64,000 nucleotides of DNA from Rhodospirillaceae bacterium (GCA_002722095.1 PBKG01000002.1:75104-139103); one strand, 5' to 3'. Positions 1 through 10,642 are shown, numbered from the stretch's first letter. Program-made: numbers and translations. Notes: a model not told the origin generated them from the sequence alone.

Positions 1-669
<669 letters not shown>

Positions 670-733
670 TCAGTGCGATCCGGGATGTTGCGTCGGGTGG
701 GATGGACTTGCGCTGGGATTTCGCGCTCTGCGC

Positions 734-824
734 TGGCTCCTTCCCTCCGCCGGCATGACCCGGATCAGGTTCTTGGGGTCACCGCGCTAGCGGTATCTCA
801 GCCTTTCGCAAGGCCCCCCCAGGA
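734..824 (-). promoter_or_regulatory. TPP riboswitch (THI element) upstream of thiC
   Basis: Read on the minus strand, this stretch carries the conserved TPP-aptamer blocks in order: the CTGAGAT box, GACCC, GAACCTGATCCGGGTCAT and GCGGAGGGA. It ends about 85 bases before the thiC ATG, so it lies in the thiC leader. TPP binding should lower thiC expression; whether it acts on transcription or translation cannot be told from what I see. Confidence 0.95.
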
Positions 825-887
825 AGGAGTCTATAGTGAGGCCTTCGCCGCGTTTCGTCAATCGATTGCGCCGTGGCGGCGCGATTT

Positions 888-1586
888 TTATTCGGCTTGG
901 CCGGGGGCGGGCTGATTTTCCGGCTTCACCCCGCGTAGCTTCGGCAGTTCGTAGGATTTTGCGGTGGTATCCTGCTGCAACCGTTCGATATTGGATAGCA
1001 GTCGGCGGGTAATGATCTGCAGCAGGAAAAGTCCGAATTGCGGGTTTTGGAAGTAGAGCTGCATGACCGTATCGTAGGTTACGGACTGCATGTCGCAATC
1101 TGTTTGGCAAACTGCGGTCGCTGTCCTTTCGCCGCCCGGCGAAAACAGCCCGATTTCGCCAAGCACGTCGCCAGGTCCGGCTTCCTTGTCGAACTCGACC
1201 AAGCTCACAGAGCCTTCGAGAATGACAAACATCCGTTTCGCCTCGTCGCCTTTCACGAATACGGTATCGCCGGCCGAGTAGGTTTCGTGTTTCATGAACG
1301 GCGCCAACGCATCGAGGCTGAAATCCGCACTTTTGGCTTCGTGAATACCGCGGGTCAATTGGATCATTTCGTACAGGCGGATCGAATTCAGTGGCAGCAG
1401 GCAGGCGTGTAGCAGCAGTGTCGGCCCGAGCGCCTCGAGTCCGCTGTAAATGACGAAGCCAACATTACTGGCGATCGCCAAAATACGCAGAGGAATCAGG
1501 GTTTGGCGCGAGAACGCCGCCAATGACAGCAGCGCCGACGCGTAACCCAGTACCAGCGTCCAGTTCTCTGCGAAAAAATCTATCAA
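888..1586 (-). CDS. Membrane-anchored cyclic-nucleotide-binding-domain protein
   Basis: 232 residues. The first ~80 residues are hydrophobic with about three membrane segments (W-x-LVLGYASALLSLAAFSR, then PLRILAIASNVGFVIYSGL and LLLHACLLPLNSIRL), resembling the YgjV-type inner-membrane domain. Residues ~95-190 form a CRP-like cNMP-binding fold (YSAGDTVFVKGDEAKRMFVI, GPGDVLGEIGLFS, ERTATAVC). There is no helix-turn-helix, so this is not a CRP-type transcription factor. The start is a TTG at 1586, because no ATG lies near. The ligand is unknown. The gene stands alone between thiC and the permease, all on the minus strand. Confidence 0.75.
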   Translation of the reverse strand: MIDFFAENWTLVLGYASALLSLAAFSRQTLIPLRILAIASNVGFVIYSGLEALGPTLLLHACLLPLNSIRLYEMIQLTRGIHEAKSADFSLDALAPFMKHETYSAGDTVFVKGDEAKRMFVILEGSVSLVEFDKEAGPGDVLGEIGLFSPGGERTATAVCQTDCDMQSVTYDTVMQLYFQNPQFGLFLLQIITRRLLSNIERLQQDTTAKSYELPKLRGVKPENQPAPGQAE

Positions 1587-1748
1587 ATCCAGCCCCGGCT
1601 AGTTGTTTGCCAACCTATACCCGATACGGACCTTTTCGGTCGCGGTCTCGACAATAACATGTGTTTGGCGATGAAACATGCCTGAATTGTTCGAAATTAA
1701 CAAAATTTTACGTGGCGAGTTCACAGGAAATGCAACGAATTCCGAGGG

Positions 1749-3524
1749 TTAAAGAGGCCAAATCAGCAAGATCAAAGGGATTGCTGCGGTCACGATAATG
1801 GCCTCGAGGGGCAATCCGAGGCGCCAGAAATCCCCGAAATGATAGCCGCCCGGACCCATCACTAGGAGGTTGGATTGATGTCCGATCGGGGTCAGAAAGG
1901 CGCAGGAACTGCCCAGAGCCACGGCCATCAGGAACGGATCGGGACTGACACCGAGTTTGAGGGCCAGTCCTCCGGCAAGATTTCCCATTAACACGGCGGT
2001 TGCCGCGTTGTTCATCACGTCGGAGAGGAACATCGCCGCCAATAGAACGATAGCGACCAGGCCCCAGTCCGGCAAAACCGCGCGACTTTCCGCTATCCAG
2101 CCTGCGATTAGTCCACTCGCGCCGCTGGTTTCCATCGCCGTGCCTACGGGTACCATGCAGGCGAGGAGTACGATCACCGGCCAGTCGATTGCGTCATAGG
2201 TGTCACGAAGTGTTATCTGCCGGCTGAGAATCAGGGCAGCGACCCCTGCCAGGAAGGCGACGGGAACGGACACTAAACCGGCGACCGAGGCGGCAACCGC
2301 GGCTGCGAATATGGCCACGGGTAAAAATCCCGTTTGCGCGCCGATTGCCAGCCCGCGATGGGGCAGCGGCAGGCAGCCGAGTTCGGAAAGGACGTTGGGC
2401 ATCGCTTCCAAGTCACCTTGAAGGAGCAATACGTCCCCGGCCTGGAAGCGCGCGATCTTCATTCGGTTTCGTACCGGTTTGCCTTGGCGCGAGATGGCCA
2501 GCAGATTGATGTGATATCGCCGGCCCAGACGAATCTGCATCGGCGTACGGCGCACCATCGGAGAATTCTGGGTAACGACCGCTTCGGTGACGCCGATGGT
2601 GCCGGTGCGCAGTAGGTCCGCATCGAGCGCGCGGCTGCCGACGAGGGCCAAGTCGGTATTCTTTAAAACTTCTTCGATCTCCGAAGCATCGCCTTCGAGC
2701 AGGATATGGTCTCCGCTGCGCAGCACTTCGGTCCGGATGGGTGCAAGCCGATGCTGGCCACGGCGCATGATATCGAGCAGCACAACATCACTACCCAATC
2801 CGAGTTCGCGGGCATCGGCGATGGAAACGCCGATCAGTTTCGATTTCGGCGGGATCTTAACTTCCGTGATGTAGTCTTCGATGTCGAACAGAGAGTTGGC
2901 ATCGACGCCATCGGTACGAACGGGAATCAAACGCCAGCCGCCAAGCGATATGAAAAGAATACCGATCAGGGCGATGACGATGCCGACCGGCGTGAAGTCG
3001 AACATGGAAAAAGGTTCGCCGGCATATTCGGCACGAATACTGGCGATGATGATGTTCGGCGGCGTTCCGATCAGTGTGGTCAATCCACCCAATAGCGAAC
3101 CGAACGAAAGCGGCATTAAAAGTTCACCCGGGTGGCGGTCGGACTTTTTGGCGATTTGGAGCACCACCGGCATCAGTAACGCCAACGCGCCGACATTGTT
3201 CATGAAACCCGAAAGCGCTGCGACGATGGCGGCAATCGCGCCTACCTGCAACGACGGCCCGAGTTCGACTTCACTCAGGAATCGCGCAATTGCTGTAATA
3301 AGGCCGGAATTCTGGAGCGCTTTGCTGATGACGAGTATGGCAGCGACGGTAATGACGGCAGTGTGGCCAAAACCGATGAATGCTTGCGATGCTGGTACGA
3401 GGTCGGCGAGGACGGTTGCCAATAGGATCAGGACCGCTACCAGATCATACCGCCAGCGCCCGGTGACGAAGAGTACAAGGGCGGCGATTAAAATAAGAAA
3501 TATCGTAATTTGGTCCAGCGTCAT
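1749..3524 (-). CDS. SLC13/DASS-family permease with two RCK_C (TrkA-C) domains
   Basis: 591-residue inner-membrane transporter. Residues ~1-200 and ~400-591 are strongly hydrophobic and carry family motifs such as SGFMNNVGALALLMPV and the second-half counterpart AMFLSDVMNNAATAVLMGN. Between them are two soluble TrkA-C-like regions (around 215-295 and 320-390), as in the SAC1/YfbS branch of the family. Family members carry sulfate, dicarboxylates or other anions with sodium; the substrate is not predictable here. No operon partner is evident: serC starts divergently about 215 bases away. Confidence 0.85.
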   Translation of the reverse strand: MTLDQITIFLILIAALVLFVTGRWRYDLVAVLILLATVLADLVPASQAFIGFGHTAVITVAAILVISKALQNSGLITAIARFLSEVELGPSLQVGAIAAIVAALSGFMNNVGALALLMPVVLQIAKKSDRHPGELLMPLSFGSLLGGLTTLIGTPPNIIIASIRAEYAGEPFSMFDFTPVGIVIALIGILFISLGGWRLIPVRTDGVDANSLFDIEDYITEVKIPPKSKLIGVSIADARELGLGSDVVLLDIMRRGQHRLAPIRTEVLRSGDHILLEGDASEIEEVLKNTDLALVGSRALDADLLRTGTIGVTEAVVTQNSPMVRRTPMQIRLGRRYHINLLAISRQGKPVRNRMKIARFQAGDVLLLQGDLEAMPNVLSELGCLPLPHRGLAIGAQTGFLPVAIFAAAVAASVAGLVSVPVAFLAGVAALILSRQITLRDTYDAIDWPVIVLLACMVPVGTAMETSGASGLIAGWIAESRAVLPDWGLVAIVLLAAMFLSDVMNNAATAVLMGNLAGGLALKLGVSPDPFLMAVALGSSCAFLTPIGHQSNLLVMGPGGYHFGDFWRLGLPLEAIIVTAAIPLILLIWPL

Positions 3525-3739
3525 CTGAATCGGCTTTCGGTTTCGATCCTCCCAACGATATAGCTGCCAGCTTGGGATTTCTATCGGCTTTGGAACCGGT
3601 TAGGTGTTGATCGGTCTCACCCTGCGGCAATGAGGCGCAGTCGGACAGTAATTTGTGCATTGCAGCGCTCGCGTGGTTGACGCCATAACCGGGTCTTCCT
3701 AAGTTCGCCGCGACCGGCTGACAATTCCAGGAGACATAG

Positions 3740-4891
3740 ATGCCGAAGCCGCAAACCAGGCCGAACAATGCGAACTTTTCTTCGGGGCCTTGCGCCAAGC
3801 CCCCGGGTTGGTCGCTGGATGTTTTGAAGGATGCCGCGTTGGGCCGCTCCCATAGGGCTGCTGTCGGTTTGGAGAAACTGCGCGCGGTTATCGATGGTAG
3901 CCGTGAATTGCTTGGAATTCCGGATGATTACCGGCTTGGCATCATGCCAGGGTCCGATACCGGTGCGATCGAAATGGCGATGTGGTCGTTGCTGGGGTCG
4001 CGTGGCGTCGATGTCCTGGCCTGGGAAAATTTTGGCCAGATGTGGGTCACCGACGTGGTCGCACAGCTCGATATCGAAGACCGACGCGTGATGGAAGCGC
4101 CCTATGGCGAAATTCCCGACCTCTCTGCCGTCGATTGCGACCGCGATGTGATCTTTACGTGGAACGGCACCACAAGCGGCGTGCGCGTCCCGAACGGCGA
4201 TTGGATTGATGCTGGCCGTGACGGTCTGACTTTTTGTGACGCAACGTCTGCGGTCTTTGCGATGGATTTGCCTTGGGACAAGCTCGACGTGGTCACCTGG
4301 TCCTGGCAAAAAGTTCTTGGCGGCGAGGCGGCACATGGCATGCTTGCACTCAGTCCGCGCGCGGTCGAGCGGCTCGAAAACTATTCGCCGCCTTGGCCGA
4401 TGCCGAAGGTGTTTCGCATGGCTGCCAAGGGCAAGATTGATGAGGCGTTGTTCCGAGGCGCGACCATCAACACGCCGTCGATGCTCTGCGTGGAAGATGC
4501 GATTTACACTCTCGACTGGGCCCGTTCGGTTGGTGGTCTGAGCGGACTGATGGGGCGCTCCGAAGCTAACTTGGCCGCAATCGCGAAATGGGTCGATGAA
4601 ACCAAATGGGCGGAATTCTTACCCAAAGACCCGGCGACGCGATCTTGCACCTCGATCTGCATAGAAATTTCGAAAACCAGCGGTCTTGATGAAGAAACAT
4701 TGCAAGGCGCGCCGAAGGCGATCGCCACCATGTTGGAAGGCGAAGGCGTTGCCTTTGATTTCAACAACCATCGCGCCGCGCCGCCCAGCTTGCGCATATG
4801 GGGCGGAGCGACTATCGAGACAGCGGATATAGAGGCTTTGTTGCCGTGGCTCGATTGGGCGTTCGAGGCATATGTCGACCAGGCTGGGTGA
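3740..4891 (+). CDS. serC: Phosphoserine aminotransferase
   Basis: PLP enzyme converting 3-phosphohydroxypyruvate and glutamate to phosphoserine and 2-oxoglutarate, the second step of serine synthesis. 383 residues of the alphaproteobacterial SerC subtype. Visible features are the N-terminal NANFSSGPCAKPPGW, the MPGSDTGAIEMAMWSLLG cofactor region, and VVTWSWQKVLGGEAAHG holding the PLP lysine. The ATG at 3740 follows an AGGAGA ribosome-binding site. serA begins 28 bases downstream, so the two are probably cotranscribed. Confidence 0.95.
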   Translation: MPKPQTRPNNANFSSGPCAKPPGWSLDVLKDAALGRSHRAAVGLEKLRAVIDGSRELLGIPDDYRLGIMPGSDTGAIEMAMWSLLGSRGVDVLAWENFGQMWVTDVVAQLDIEDRRVMEAPYGEIPDLSAVDCDRDVIFTWNGTTSGVRVPNGDWIDAGRDGLTFCDATSAVFAMDLPWDKLDVVTWSWQKVLGGEAAHGMLALSPRAVERLENYSPPWPMPKVFRMAAKGKIDEALFRGATINTPSMLCVEDAIYTLDWARSVGGLSGLMGRSEANLAAIAKWVDETKWAEFLPKDPATRSCTSICIEISKTSGLDEETLQGAPKAIATMLEGEGVAFDFNNHRAAPPSLRIWGGATIETADIEALLPWLDWAFEAYVDQAG

Positions 4892-4919
4892 TGCCGAATA
4901 GAGGGAATAGGATATAGCC

Positions 4920-6497
4920 ATGCCAAAGGTTCTGATTTCGGACAAGTTGAGTCAGGATGCGGTCAAGGTTTTCGAAGACCGCGGTGTCGAGGTGGATTTC
5001 AAACCCGGCCTCGACAAAGACGAACTACTCAAGATTATTGGCGACTATGAAGGATTGGCGGTGCGGTCCGCCACCAAGGTTACGACGGAAGTGCTCGATG
5101 CGGCGGAGAACCTAAAGGTCGTCGGTCGCGCCGGTATCGGTGTCGACAATATCGATATCGATGCTGCGTCTCAGAAGGGCGTTGTGGTTATGAACACGCC
5201 GTTCGGAAACACGACCACGACCGCAGAACACGCAGTTGCGATGATGATGGCCTTGGCGCGCCAGATTCCAGCAGCGAATGAATCGACCCAGGCCGGTAAG
5301 TGGGAGAAGAACCGCTTCATGGGTGTCGAGATTACCGCCAAAACGCTCGGTGTTGTTGGTTGCGGCAATATCGGCACCATCGTCGTCGACCGGGCTAAAG
5401 GCCTTAAAATGCGCGTCGTGGTTTATGACCCCTACCTGACCGAAGAACGGGCCCAAGAACTCGGGGCGGAAAAAGTAGAACTCGACGATCTGTTTGCCAG
5501 GGCGGATTTCATTACCGTTCACACACCTCTCGTCGATGCCACCCGAAACCTGATCAACAAGGAGTCGATCGCCAAGATGAAAGATGGTGTGCGCATCATC
5601 AATTGTGCGCGTGGCGGAATTGTCGATGAAGACGACCTGCGCGATGCTCTAGATTCGGGCAAAGTCGCAGGTGCCGCGTTCGACGTTTTCGTAGAAGAAC
5701 CCGCTGAGGACAACAAGCTGTTCGGCCATGATGAGTTCGTAGCGACCCCGCATTTGGGTGCCGCGACGACCGAAGCGCAGGAGATCGTAGCGGTTCAGGT
5801 TGCCGAACAGATGGCAGACTATCTGCTGACCGGTGCCGTGCAGAACGCGATCAATGCGCCTTCGGTATCGGCGGAGGACGCGCCGCGCTTGCAACCCTAT
5901 ATGACGCTCGCCGAGCGGCTCGGCAGTTTTGCTGGTCAGCTGACCGAGACCGGTCTCTCAGCGGTGACAATCGAATTCCACGGTACGGCGGCCCAACTAA
6001 ATACCAGGCCATTGGTGAGCTGTGCGTTGCACGGGTTGCTGCAGCCATTGCTCGACAACGTCAACATGGTCAGCGCGCCGATTATCGCCAAGGAGCGGGG
6101 CATCGATATCAGCGTTGTCAGTCACGAGAATCCCGACGATTACGAGAATTTGATCCGTATTGTCGTTAAGACCGAGCGGCGCGAGCGCTGCGTTTCTGGG
6201 ACATTGTTCGGCGGCGATCGGGCGCGGGTTGTCGAGGTCAACGGGACCCCGATTGAGGCGGAGCTGGGACCGCATATGCTCTACATTGCCAACGACGATA
6301 AACCAGGTGTTATCGGTGCTATCGGCGGAGCGCTTGGCGCAGCGGGTGTTAATATCGCTACCTTCCATCTTGGCCGGGTCGGGGCGGGAGCGGAGGCGAT
6401 TGCCTTGGTACAAATTGACGATGCCGCGAGCAACGAGACGCTTGAAGCTATTCGCTCTTTGCCGAACGTAACCCAGACAAAAGCCTTAACTTTCTGA
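4920..6497 (+). CDS. serA: D-3-phosphoglycerate dehydrogenase
   Basis: First committed enzyme of serine synthesis, oxidising 3-phosphoglycerate with NAD. 525 residues, the long form: a split substrate domain around a Rossmann domain (GVVGCGNIGTIVVDRAKGL), the conserved NCARGGIVDEDDL, the catalytic-histidine region FVATPHLGAATTEAQ, an intervening allosteric-substrate-binding domain, and a C-terminal ACT domain from ~450 (MLYIANDDKPGVIGAIGGAL) that usually senses serine. It follows serC closely, and purA starts 42 bases later. The hisZ gene often found between serA and purA in relatives is absent here. Confidence 0.97.
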   Translation: MPKVLISDKLSQDAVKVFEDRGVEVDFKPGLDKDELLKIIGDYEGLAVRSATKVTTEVLDAAENLKVVGRAGIGVDNIDIDAASQKGVVVMNTPFGNTTTTAEHAVAMMMALARQIPAANESTQAGKWEKNRFMGVEITAKTLGVVGCGNIGTIVVDRAKGLKMRVVVYDPYLTEERAQELGAEKVELDDLFARADFITVHTPLVDATRNLINKESIAKMKDGVRIINCARGGIVDEDDLRDALDSGKVAGAAFDVFVEEPAEDNKLFGHDEFVATPHLGAATTEAQEIVAVQVAEQMADYLLTGAVQNAINAPSVSAEDAPRLQPYMTLAERLGSFAGQLTETGLSAVTIEFHGTAAQLNTRPLVSCALHGLLQPLLDNVNMVSAPIIAKERGIDISVVSHENPDDYENLIRIVVKTERRERCVSGTLFGGDRARVVEVNGTPIEAELGPHMLYIANDDKPGVIGAIGGALGAAGVNIATFHLGRVGAGAEAIALVQIDDAASNETLEAIRSLPNVTQTKALTF

Positions 6498-6539
6498 CGG
6501 TTCGTTGCCGTTATTAGCCGACCGAGACGGAGAAAAGAA

Positions 6540-7832
6540 ATGAGCAATGTGGTCGTAATCGGTGCTCAATGGGGCGACGAGGGCAAAGGCAAGATTGTCG
6601 ATTGGCTGAGCGAGCGCGCCGACGTCATTGTGCGCTTTCAGGGTGGGCACAATGCGGGGCACACGCTCGTCATCAGCGGTACTGAATACAAGCTGAGCCT
6701 GTTGCCATCCGGCGTGGTGCGGCCCGGCAAGCTCTCGATTATCGGGAACGGTGTCGTCATCGACCCGCGTGCCTTGCTGGATGAGATTGGACGCATTCGC
6801 GAGGCCGGCGTTGAAATATCTCCCAGTCAGTTAAAAATTGCAGAGAACGCGGCCTTGATTCTGCCCTTGCATCAGGAACTCGATGTGGCGCGTGAGGCAG
6901 CGCGTGGAAAGGCAGCGATTGGCACCACCGGTCGTGGGATTGGGCCCGCGTACGAAGATAAAGTTGCCCGGCGGGGCATTAGGGTTTGCGATTTGGCCGA
7001 ACCGGAAACGCTAGAGGCGAAGACCGAGCAATTGTTGCGCCATCACAATGCACTTCGCCGAGGTCTCGGTGTCGACGATTTGGAACCGTCGGCGGTGTTG
7101 GACCCGTTGGCGGAGATCGCCGACGAATTGTTGTCCTATTCGGCCCCGGTTTGGCGCGAACTGGATGGCGCCCGTCGCGCGGGCAAACGCATTCTGTTCG
7201 AAGGCGCGCAAGGCACTATGCTCGATGTTGATCACGGCACCTATCCGTTCGTAACGTCATCAAACACCTTGGCCGGCCAAGCGGCGACCGGATCGGGTAT
7301 CGGAATTGGCGCACTCGATTTCGTGCTCGGAATCACCAAGGCTTACACCACTCGGGTCGGCAGCGGACCATTTCCGACAGAACTCGACGACGAGATAGGA
7401 CAACGGATCGGGGAACGCGGGCGCGAGTTCGGCACGGTCACCGGTCGTCAAAGGCGTTGCGGATGGTTCGACGCGGTAATGGTACGCCAAGCGATTAAGA
7501 CCGCGGGGATCGACGGCATTGCATTGACCAAACTAGACGTGCTCGATGGCTTCGACAGTTTGAATATTTGTACCGCTTACGAACTCGATGGTGAAACATT
7601 GGATCATTTCCCCGCTTCGATGCGCGGCCAGGCGGCGGTGCGGCCGATTTATGAAACTATGGAAGGTTGGCAGGAGAGCACCCAGGGTGCACGGTCCTGG
7701 GCCGATCTGCCCGCCACAGCGGTAAAATATATTCGTCGCGTCGAGGAGCTGATTGAAGCACCGGTTTCGTTGCTGTCCACCAGTCCGGAGCGCGAGGACA
7801 CAATTACCGTTCGCGATCCTTTCGAGGTTTAG
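6540..7832 (+). CDS. purA: Adenylosuccinate synthetase
   Basis: Cytoplasmic GTP-dependent enzyme joining IMP and aspartate to adenylosuccinate, the first step from IMP to AMP. 430 residues, the full family length. The N-terminal [16 protein letters not shown] holds the catalytic Asp and P-loop, followed by [31 protein letters not shown], and the guanine-binding region [20 protein letters not shown] ribosome-binding site precedes the ATG. It probably shares transcripts with serC and serA. Confidence 0.97.
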   Translation: MSNVVVIGAQWGDEGKGKIVDWLSERADVIVRFQGGHNAGHTLVISGTEYKLSLLPSGVVRPGKLSIIGNGVVIDPRALLDEIGRIREAGVEISPSQLKIAENAALILPLHQELDVAREAARGKAAIGTTGRGIGPAYEDKVARRGIRVCDLAEPETLEAKTEQLLRHHNALRRGLGVDDLEPSAVLDPLAEIADELLSYSAPVWRELDGARRAGKRILFEGAQGTMLDVDHGTYPFVTSSNTLAGQAATGSGIGIGALDFVLGITKAYTTRVGSGPFPTELDDEIGQRIGERGREFGTVTGRQRRCGWFDAVMVRQAIKTAGIDGIALTKLDVLDGFDSLNICTAYELDGETLDHFPASMRGQAAVRPIYETMEGWQESTQGARSWADLPATAVKYIRRVEELIEAPVSLLSTSPEREDTITVRDPFEV

Positions 7833-7878
7833 AGGCCATTCGGTTCGAGAATTCGGTGGTTGCCGAATCGAGCTGAAA

Positions 7879-7909
7879 ATACGGCGAAAAATCGAATTTT
7901 CCGCCGTAT
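7879..7909 (+). terminator. Hairpin downstream of purA, possible terminator
   Basis: An almost perfect inverted repeat: ATACGGCGAAAA pairs with TTTTCCGCCGTAT (one bulged C) across a short loop. It begins about 47 bases after the purA stop. No run of T follows on the plus strand, so it is not a classic intrinsic terminator; it may protect the 3' end or act with Rho. Confidence 0.4.
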
Positions 7910-8037
7910 AGGGTCTGAAACGGGTCCGCTAGGGCCTAGAGTTGCACTATTATTGCCCCTAATTTGAATTTGCACTTGCCGCAAAGAGCGGGAATGCTTA
8001 TCCGAAGCCAAGGTGATTGAACCTCATCGGAGCCCTT

Positions 8038-10071
8038 ATGGCTGACCAAAACGGACAAGCGGGAGAGTCCGGCGCCACCGGAGCGAGTGGCAACGATCGC
8101 TACGACGTCCATCCCGAACAGCCTCTGAAACAGTACGATTCTTCTCCGGCGCTAGCATATGCCGCGTCTGAAAAGCGAAATCCAAGCCGACAACTTTTTG
8201 CATTGGTTTGCGATCCGAAGCAGCCGCCGCGCCATGATATGATTTCGTCGACACGTCGAATCAATCAAAAAGGCTTACTCCGAATTGTCGATTGGTGCGT
8301 TGTTAATTGGTCTTTGGAAGGACGACGCTGCCCGGTATTGATTTACGATCGACCACGCGGCAACAGGGTAATCGCGAACATTGGAGACCCCATTGAAACG
8401 GTATCCGAAGAGGCAGTGTCGCGAAACTTCATCCAGCCCGTAACAGCGGCTTTGCGTGAATTGTACAATCAGGGGATTACCCACCGGGCCATTCGTCCGA
8501 CAAATCTTTTTTACGACAGCGTTTCGGCGACGCAGGCGAATGTGATGCTCGGCGAGTGCCTAGCATCGCCAACTGGGATCAATCAACCCGCAGTGTACGA
8601 AACCATCGAATCCGCGATGGCGCCGCCGAACGGCCGCGGTCCGGGTTCGATAGCCGATGATTTGTATTCATTCGGTGTGACCATCTTGGCAATGCTGACA
8701 GGCCGGAGCCCGTGCTCGGAGATGACCGATGACGAAGTCATCGATGCCAAGCTCGCTCAAGGAAGCTATGGGGCGCTGATAGCGGGTCATCGTTTGTCGT
8801 TGACCATGATGGAGGTGGTACGCGGTCTTTTGATGGATGACGTTGAAGAACGTTGGACGCTAGAAGATCTCGATTTCTGGATTGCGGGCCGGCGTTTGAG
8901 CCCAAAGCAACAGGCGATGCCAGCGAAGGCTTCTCGGGCATTTTCGTTTGAAGACCGGGAACTTTTGACCGGCCGCGACGTGGCCCGGGCCTTCGAAAAA
9001 CGTTGGGATGCCGCGATAGAGCCGGTTCGTGGCGGGGCGCTGGACACTTGGCTTCGGCGCAGCCTCGGCGACGAAGAAGCGATCGAGGCGGTCAACTCCG
9101 CCAAAGCAGCGGTTTCGGTCACCGGTACGGAGACCGATGATCGATTGCTGGCACGCATCATCATTGCGCTCGACCCGGAAGGCCCCGTTCGGTTCAAGTC
9201 TTTTTCGGCAAGTATCGATGGCATCGGTGGTCAAATTGCAGCGGGTTATACCGATGAAAATATTCGAAAGGACTTTGCCGAAGCGCTTCGAGCTAACCTG
9301 ATCGCATTTTCTTGCGAGATGTTGGGCGGGTCCGCCTCTGACAAGATGCGCTACATCCCGCAGTACGACAAAATGAAACCCTTTTTGGAAAGCACAGATA
9401 TAGGTCAGGGTATCGAGAGGGTAGTTTACGAACTAAACCCCAATTTACCCTGTCAATCGCCGCTTCTGGAGACTGAATATGTCTACGACATGAGCGAAAT
9501 GCTGCATGCCTATGAACGTATGGCGCAGAGCAATCCGGACGGCATGGGTGCCTTGGTTGATCGCCATGTGGCCGCCTTCGTCGCCACTCGCATGAAAGGC
9601 GGCCTGACGGCGGAATTGCGCGATCTGGAGAATCGTTTCGACCCGGCGGCCGTAGCCATCGCGAATGTGCGTATATTGGGGCACGTACAAGAACAGGCCG
9701 GCGCGGTAAAAGTACCCAATCTTTGTGCGGTCGCGGTGAAGATGCTCGAGCCGGCGGTGGAGAGGTTCCATAGCCGTCAGCAGCGCGATACGGTGAAGCA
9801 TCGATTGCAGCAAATTTCCAAGGATGGCCGTTTGGCCGATATTTTGCGTCTTGTGGATAATTCGCAATATTTGGAGAACGACCGCACGTCATATCGGAAC
9901 GCGGTCAGGGAATTTCTTCGTTCGATCCTTGAAATGCAGCAAATGGCTTTCGAAAAGTCCCATAGAACTCAGCTTTCGCGGGCTATCGGAGCGGAAATTG
10001 GCGCCTTTATATCGCTCATCCTGTCGTTGATCGCGGTAGTTATCATGGGCGTTTTCTGGATGGTGAGCTAA
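8038..10071 (+). CDS. Tail-anchored protein-kinase-like protein, probable pseudokinase
   Basis: 677 residues from the ATG at 8038 (a TTG 21 bases upstream is a weaker choice). Residues ~40-270 resemble a Ser/Thr kinase C-lobe: HRAIRPTNLF at ~149-158 matches the catalytic loop HRDxKPxN with the catalytic Asp replaced by Ala, and ADDLYSFGVTILAMLTG near 206 matches subdomain IX. I see no glycine loop, and the DFG position reads as GE, so catalysis looks lost. Residues ~290-640 are a long helical region of unknown type. The last ~25 residues form one hydrophobic segment, giving a C-terminal anchor with the body in the cytoplasm. The next gene, 6 bases on, encodes a membrane protein and is a likely partner. 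Confidence 0.7.
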   Translation: MADQNGQAGESGATGASGNDRYDVHPEQPLKQYDSSPALAYAASEKRNPSRQLFALVCDPKQPPRHDMISSTRRINQKGLLRIVDWCVVNWSLEGRRCPVLIYDRPRGNRVIANIGDPIETVSEEAVSRNFIQPVTAALRELYNQGITHRAIRPTNLFYDSVSATQANVMLGECLASPTGINQPAVYETIESAMAPPNGRGPGSIADDLYSFGVTILAMLTGRSPCSEMTDDEVIDAKLAQGSYGALIAGHRLSLTMMEVVRGLLMDDVEERWTLEDLDFWIAGRRLSPKQQAMPAKASRAFSFEDRELLTGRDVARAFEKRWDAAIEPVRGGALDTWLRRSLGDEEAIEAVNSAKAAVSVTGTETDDRLLARIIIALDPEGPVRFKSFSASIDGIGGQIAAGYTDENIRKDFAEALRANLIAFSCEMLGGSASDKMRYIPQYDKMKPFLESTDIGQGIERVVYELNPNLPCQSPLLETEYVYDMSEMLHAYERMAQSNPDGMGALVDRHVAAFVATRMKGGLTAELRDLENRFDPAAVAIANVRILGHVQEQAGAVKVPNLCAVAVKMLEPAVERFHSRQQRDTVKHRLQQISKDGRLADILRLVDNSQYLENDRTSYRNAVREFLRSILEMQQMAFEKSHRTQLSRAIGAEIGAFISLILSLIAVVIMGVFWMVS

Positions 10072-10077
10072 TCGGCT

Positions 10078-10638
10078 ATGGCGGCGAATAATCCAAAGTC
10101 CAGTGTCCCAAAAGCCGGCTCTTTAAAGGCTTGGCTTTACACCGTCGTGGTGGCGGGCCTGATTTTTTTCGTCTTCCTCGAAGTCTTTATTTTGTTCGTC
10201 ATTGGTATGGCGCCGACCTTTGGCGCGTTCGTGATCGATCGCACGCATCGGCGCTATTTCACGATGACCGTTGCCTTCCCTAATGGAGTGGGCGTTCTGC
10301 CGAGTGCTATCAAGCTGTTTTCCGGCGGTAGCGGCGGCGTGGACGTGGCCTTAGAGCTCGTCAGCGATCCGCTTGTGCTGTTCACCATGTATGCTGCCGG
10401 CGCTGTCGGCTGGTTTATTCACTTTATTGTGCCGCCTTTCGTCGCAATCTGGCTGTCGATGTCGAACGAGATGAAATCGATGGCAATCAAAAAGCGCCAG
10501 AAGGAATTAATCGAAAATTGGGGCAAGGAAATTCGTGCCGAGGCAGCCAAGCAGCTGCCCGACGAAGTGCGTCTCGCTGACGGTATCGGCGAGGAAGATG
10601 ACGAGGATAATCTCGAGGGCGGGCCTGCTAGACCCTAA
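10078..10638 (+). CDS. Uncharacterised membrane protein paired with the pseudokinase
   Basis: 186 residues, family not recognised. A first hydrophobic segment at ~20-45 (YTVVVAGLIFFVFLEVFILF) and another region at ~100-135 (LFTMYAAGAVGWFIHFIVPP) suggest two to three membrane passes. Between them lies a soluble, non-cytoplasmic or re-entrant stretch with FAFPNGVG-like and GGSGG sequence. The C-terminal ~50 residues are charged and end in an acidic tail (GEEDDEDN). It starts 6 bases after the pseudokinase gene, so cotranslation is likely, and it converges on rpoH with almost no gap. Confidence 0.7.
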   Translation: MAANNPKSSVPKAGSLKAWLYTVVVAGLIFFVFLEVFILFVIGMAPTFGAFVIDRTHRRYFTMTVAFPNGVGVLPSAIKLFSGGSGGVDVALELVSDPLVLFTMYAAGAVGWFIHFIVPPFVAIWLSMSNEMKSMAIKKRQKELIENWGKEIRAEAAKQLPDEVRLADGIGEEDDEDNLEGGPARP

Positions 10639-10642
10639 CCAA

